From: Blautia coccoides
Lineage (GTDB): Bacteria; Bacillota; Clostridia; Lachnospirales; Lachnospiraceae
NCBI RefSeq assembly: GCF_034355335.1
Contig: NZ_CP136422.1
Coordinates: 3,196,501 to 3,260,500, forward strand
Direction of reading: 5' to 3'
Length of the DNA: 64,000 nt
The position numbers were made by a program, and so were the translations under genes. Positions within the stretch are counted from its first letter, which is position 1, and each line of letters begins with the position of its first letter. The notes under the pieces are model-generated. The model was not told the origin of the DNA. It saw only the letters and a program-made list of their open reading frames with translations, and ran no database searches. Below are positions 61,859-64,000 of the stretch, in pieces.

Positions 61859-63898
61859 CTATTTTTTGTCTTTTAAGATAAAGTCACGCAGATGATACTG
61901 CCTGGTGCCTTTCAGGACATTCTTCTGGTACTGCAGGCAGGTGATGAGCAGGTAGCACCCGTACACTGCCAAAAAGGCCACTGCTGCTGCGCCGAATGAA
62001 CCAAACAACATACGGCGCTGTATCGGAAAGGCGATGCCGATACCGGCCATATAAAGAAACAGAAAAAACAGGGGAAGTACCATGGGCAGAAAGAAGTATA
62101 CCGCGCTCTGTCTTGCGGTAAGCCTTCTGATCTCACTGTCTGTAGTTCCCATCCTTCTGAGCTGGTCATACTGGGAGTGGTATTTTTTACTGCTGCTCAA
62201 AAGCTGCACTGCCAGGATCGCAGCACAGATGAAGATACAGATAAATGCAGCGTAGCAGCAGATAAAAGCTGTCATCATATAGATAGACTGCAGCTCCTGC
62301 TTCTGTCCCTTATAGGTATACGCCAGAACAAAACTGGGACCGTCGGGACCTGCCGTCTTCTCTATGGTTTTCTGAAGCGCTTCCTGATAATCCGTATTCT
62401 CCCGGTCTTTTACCATAGCTGCATAACATCCCCGTCCCTGTGTCAGCAAAGCACATGCGGCATCCGGCAGAACAAGGATGGTTTTCGTGCCGAATCCGCT
62501 CTCGTTCATACTATCCTGCGCAAAAGGCCCTTCCAGCACTTTACTCAGGCGGTATGTTCTGCCCCCTGTGACAAGGGCACGCTTCCCTTTCTCCAGCTTC
62601 TTTCTGTAATAGGCCTCCTGGGTCTGAACAGCGTACTCGTCATCCGATAGGGAAATCGGCGCTTTTCCCAGAAAACCTCTCAGTTTATTGTAATCTGATA
62701 CTTTCATACAGAGGTCCATATTGCTCTCTGCTGCCCAGTCCTCAAATCCCTCCACTTCCTCCTGCTTGCGGTCAAGCATTTCCACCAGGATGGTGCTGTC
62801 CTCAAGCTGATAAATATCATAGGCCAGATCTTCTTTGATCTTGCTGTGTTTCTCCACAAAACTCCGGCATGCCTCTGCGTCCAGTCTGCCGTAATGCTGT
62901 GAGACTTCCACATCAAAGGGGACTTTTTTCTGCAGTGCATCCTCATAGGCATTTGCCATAAAAGACGCGCCTCCGAGTCCCATGAAGGTAAGCAGAAGCA
63001 GAATGGATATGACCCCCATCTGTCTGCCGTTGGTATTCAGACGGGCGGTGAGCTGGCGGTAAAAGAAGATGTTGAGATGATGCAGTCTCCTTCTGCTCTT
63101 TTTATAATGCTTCAGTATCCCTTGGGCAAGCTGCCTGTAAAAAAGCATAAGGCTTACTCCCTGTAGAATAACACCTGCTGCCATGAGAAGCATGTTGGCA
63201 AATCCTGCGAATGCGTCAATCCTCACCGTCAGCGCCACATACAGGCAGAGAAGTCCCAGTATGCCCAAAAGAACGGCTCCTGCCATTTTTAATGTGATAT
63301 TTTTCTGGCTTTTTGAAGCCCCGGTTTCATTTTGCCTGCTGTAATCCATCAGTTCCCTGATCTTCACTTTTTTAAGGATCCGGTTCTGCCTGAACAGGCT
63401 GAATGCAAACATAAAGAAAAAGCACAGAACCGTCAGAAAAATGGCTGGGACCTGAAAGGACAGATCCATATAATAGGCCTTGTCAAACATTTTAAAGATC
63501 ACCTGGCTGAGCGCCAGATAAAAGACGTTTCCCAGCAAAATCCCTGCTGCCAGTGCCGCACTTCCGATGATGAGCTGTTCAATAAGAAACAGACGGCTCA
63601 TGGCCGGCCGCTCCATTCCCATGGTCATATAGCAGGCAAATTCCCGACTCCTCTGTTCAAAGATAAAATGTGTGATATAAGAGATCAGCCATCCCAGGAT
63701 CAATACCACCATAACTGTCACACATATGAGGATGGACATCATAGGCCGCATCAGCTTGCTGAAGGAATTGATGGCATCGGAAAACAGCAGGGAGTTGTAG
63801 GCGAAGATCATGGTAATACTCAGGACAAGGGTCAGCACATAGACGGCGTAATCCCCCATACTCCGTTTTACATTTCGTAAAGCCAGCTTAGCGTACAT
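61859..63898 (-). CDS. BceB-type ABC transporter permease
   Basis: The 679-residue permease has ten helices with the FtsX-like first block (MYAKLALRNVKRSMGDYAVY, YVLTLVLSITMIFAYNSLLF) and the large external domain between helices 7 and 8, as in BceAB transporters, which remove or free cell-wall-active peptides such as bacitracin from their targets. The blocks FTHFIFEQRSREFACYMTMG-like THFIFEQRSREFACYMTMGM and SSKKYHSQYDQLRRMGTTDS are typical. ATG 63898 follows GGCGGTG by 9 bases; the ATG at 63910 overlaps the ATPase gene end. It pairs with the ATPase gene running in from the window end. Confidence 0.9.
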   Translation of the reverse strand: MYAKLALRNVKRSMGDYAVYVLTLVLSITMIFAYNSLLFSDAINSFSKLMRPMMSILICVTVMVVLILGWLISYITHFIFEQRSREFACYMTMGMERPAMSRLFLIEQLIIGSAALAAGILLGNVFYLALSQVIFKMFDKAYYMDLSFQVPAIFLTVLCFFFMFAFSLFRQNRILKKVKIRELMDYSRQNETGASKSQKNITLKMAGAVLLGILGLLCLYVALTVRIDAFAGFANMLLMAAGVILQGVSLMLFYRQLAQGILKHYKKSRRRLHHLNIFFYRQLTARLNTNGRQMGVISILLLLTFMGLGGASFMANAYEDALQKKVPFDVEVSQHYGRLDAEACRSFVEKHSKIKEDLAYDIYQLEDSTILVEMLDRKQEEVEGFEDWAAESNMDLCMKVSDYNKLRGFLGKAPISLSDDEYAVQTQEAYYRKKLEKGKRALVTGGRTYRLSKVLEGPFAQDSMNESGFGTKTILVLPDAACALLTQGRGCYAAMVKDRENTDYQEALQKTIEKTAGPDGPSFVLAYTYKGQKQELQSIYMMTAFICCYAAFICIFICAAILAVQLLSSSKKYHSQYDQLRRMGTTDSEIRRLTARQSAVYFFLPMVLPLFFLFLYMAGIGIAFPIQRRMLFGSFGAAAVAFLAVYGCYLLITCLQYQKNVLKGTRQYHLRDFILKDKK

Positions 63899-64000
63899 GG
63901 GCAACATCACCGCCTAACATGGACATCACATCCAGAATCTCCTGGAAGAATGTTTTTCTTTCTTTTTTCCCTTTCCGCATCTCCGTAAAAATACGCCCGT
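63888..64000 (-). CDS. BceA-type ABC transporter ATP-binding protein (C-terminal end only)
   Basis: Read from the window end on the minus strand, the frame gives GRIFTEMRKGKKERKTFFQE followed by ILDVMSMLGGDVAHVR and TAA at 63888-63890, the usual tail of BceA-type ATPases. The rest lies outside the window. It overlaps the permease start by about 11 bases, which indicates a translationally coupled pair. There is not enough to judge the rest. Confidence 0.75.
   Translation of the reverse strand, partial: GRIFTEMRKGKKERKTFFQEILDVMSMLGGDVAHVR

Overview
The window looks like a chromosomal stretch of an anaerobic gut Firmicute of the family Lachnospiraceae, probably Blautia-like. This is inferred from AGGAGG-type ribosome sites, mid-40s GC, an SPKTG sorting signal, DUF4317 and DUF3737 proteins, CmpB-type membrane proteins, and the mix of ferredoxin-domain aldo/keto reductases, a xyloside cluster and many OmpR-type two-component systems. 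I saw no rRNA, tRNA, CRISPR array or phage module.

Layout. 1-9.65 kb: a MATE exporter (cut by the window edge) with its MerR regulator, a large Lhr-type helicase, a PPOX-like protein, an HxlR regulator, a short DUF4317 protein and an unusual double-GntR regulator whose stop codon lies inside a palindromic repeat. 9.9-14.1 kb: an IS110-family element inserted just ahead of the ribosome site of a sortase-anchored surface protein, which is itself frameshifted in a C9 tract. 14.2-18.7 kb: an M13 metallopeptidase lipoprotein and a two-component system. 18.9-25.5 kb: TetR/methyltransferase, then a LysR-flanked DUF3737/acetyltransferase/aldo-keto reductase cluster and a CmpB-like membrane protein. 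25.7-32.5 kb: a second two-component system with a small lipoprotein, an aldo/keto reductase, a manganese-riboswitch-controlled MntP, and a third two-component system. 32.5-39.9 kb: a MacAB-like efflux operon whose adaptor gene is split by a second, apparently identical IS110 copy; a fourth, convergent two-component system closes the cluster. 40-44.5 kb: a fluoride riboswitch with its CLC-type fluoride exporter, a small radical SAM protein, a second copy of the palindromic repeat and a tyrosine recombinase. 44.5-51 kb: AraC/DMT/DUF2000 operon, a Mef-like MFS pump behind a leader-peptide attenuator, and a blaR1-blaI pair with a BlaI box. 51-64 kb: XRE regulator, cysteine hydrolase, WYL regulator, double-HD protein, an AraC-controlled glycoside cluster (GH5, GPH symporter, GH43), glycerol dehydrogenase and a BceAB-type transporter cut by the window end.

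The most interesting system is the IS110 pair. Both copies sit at the same A7GGAG target, on the transposase strand both ends share a CT core dinucleotide, and the noncoding region upstream of the transposase can fold into two stem-loops. One carries sequences matching the target halves and the other matches the element's own ends, as expected for a bridge RNA. The target resembles a Shine-Dalgarno site, so one copy landed at a real ribosome site and the other at a look-alike within a coding region. Other notable items are the C9 phase-variation candidate, the attenuator of the Mef-like pump, two clear ion riboswitches, and direct-repeat response-regulator sites linking a two-component system to the efflux operon it precedes.
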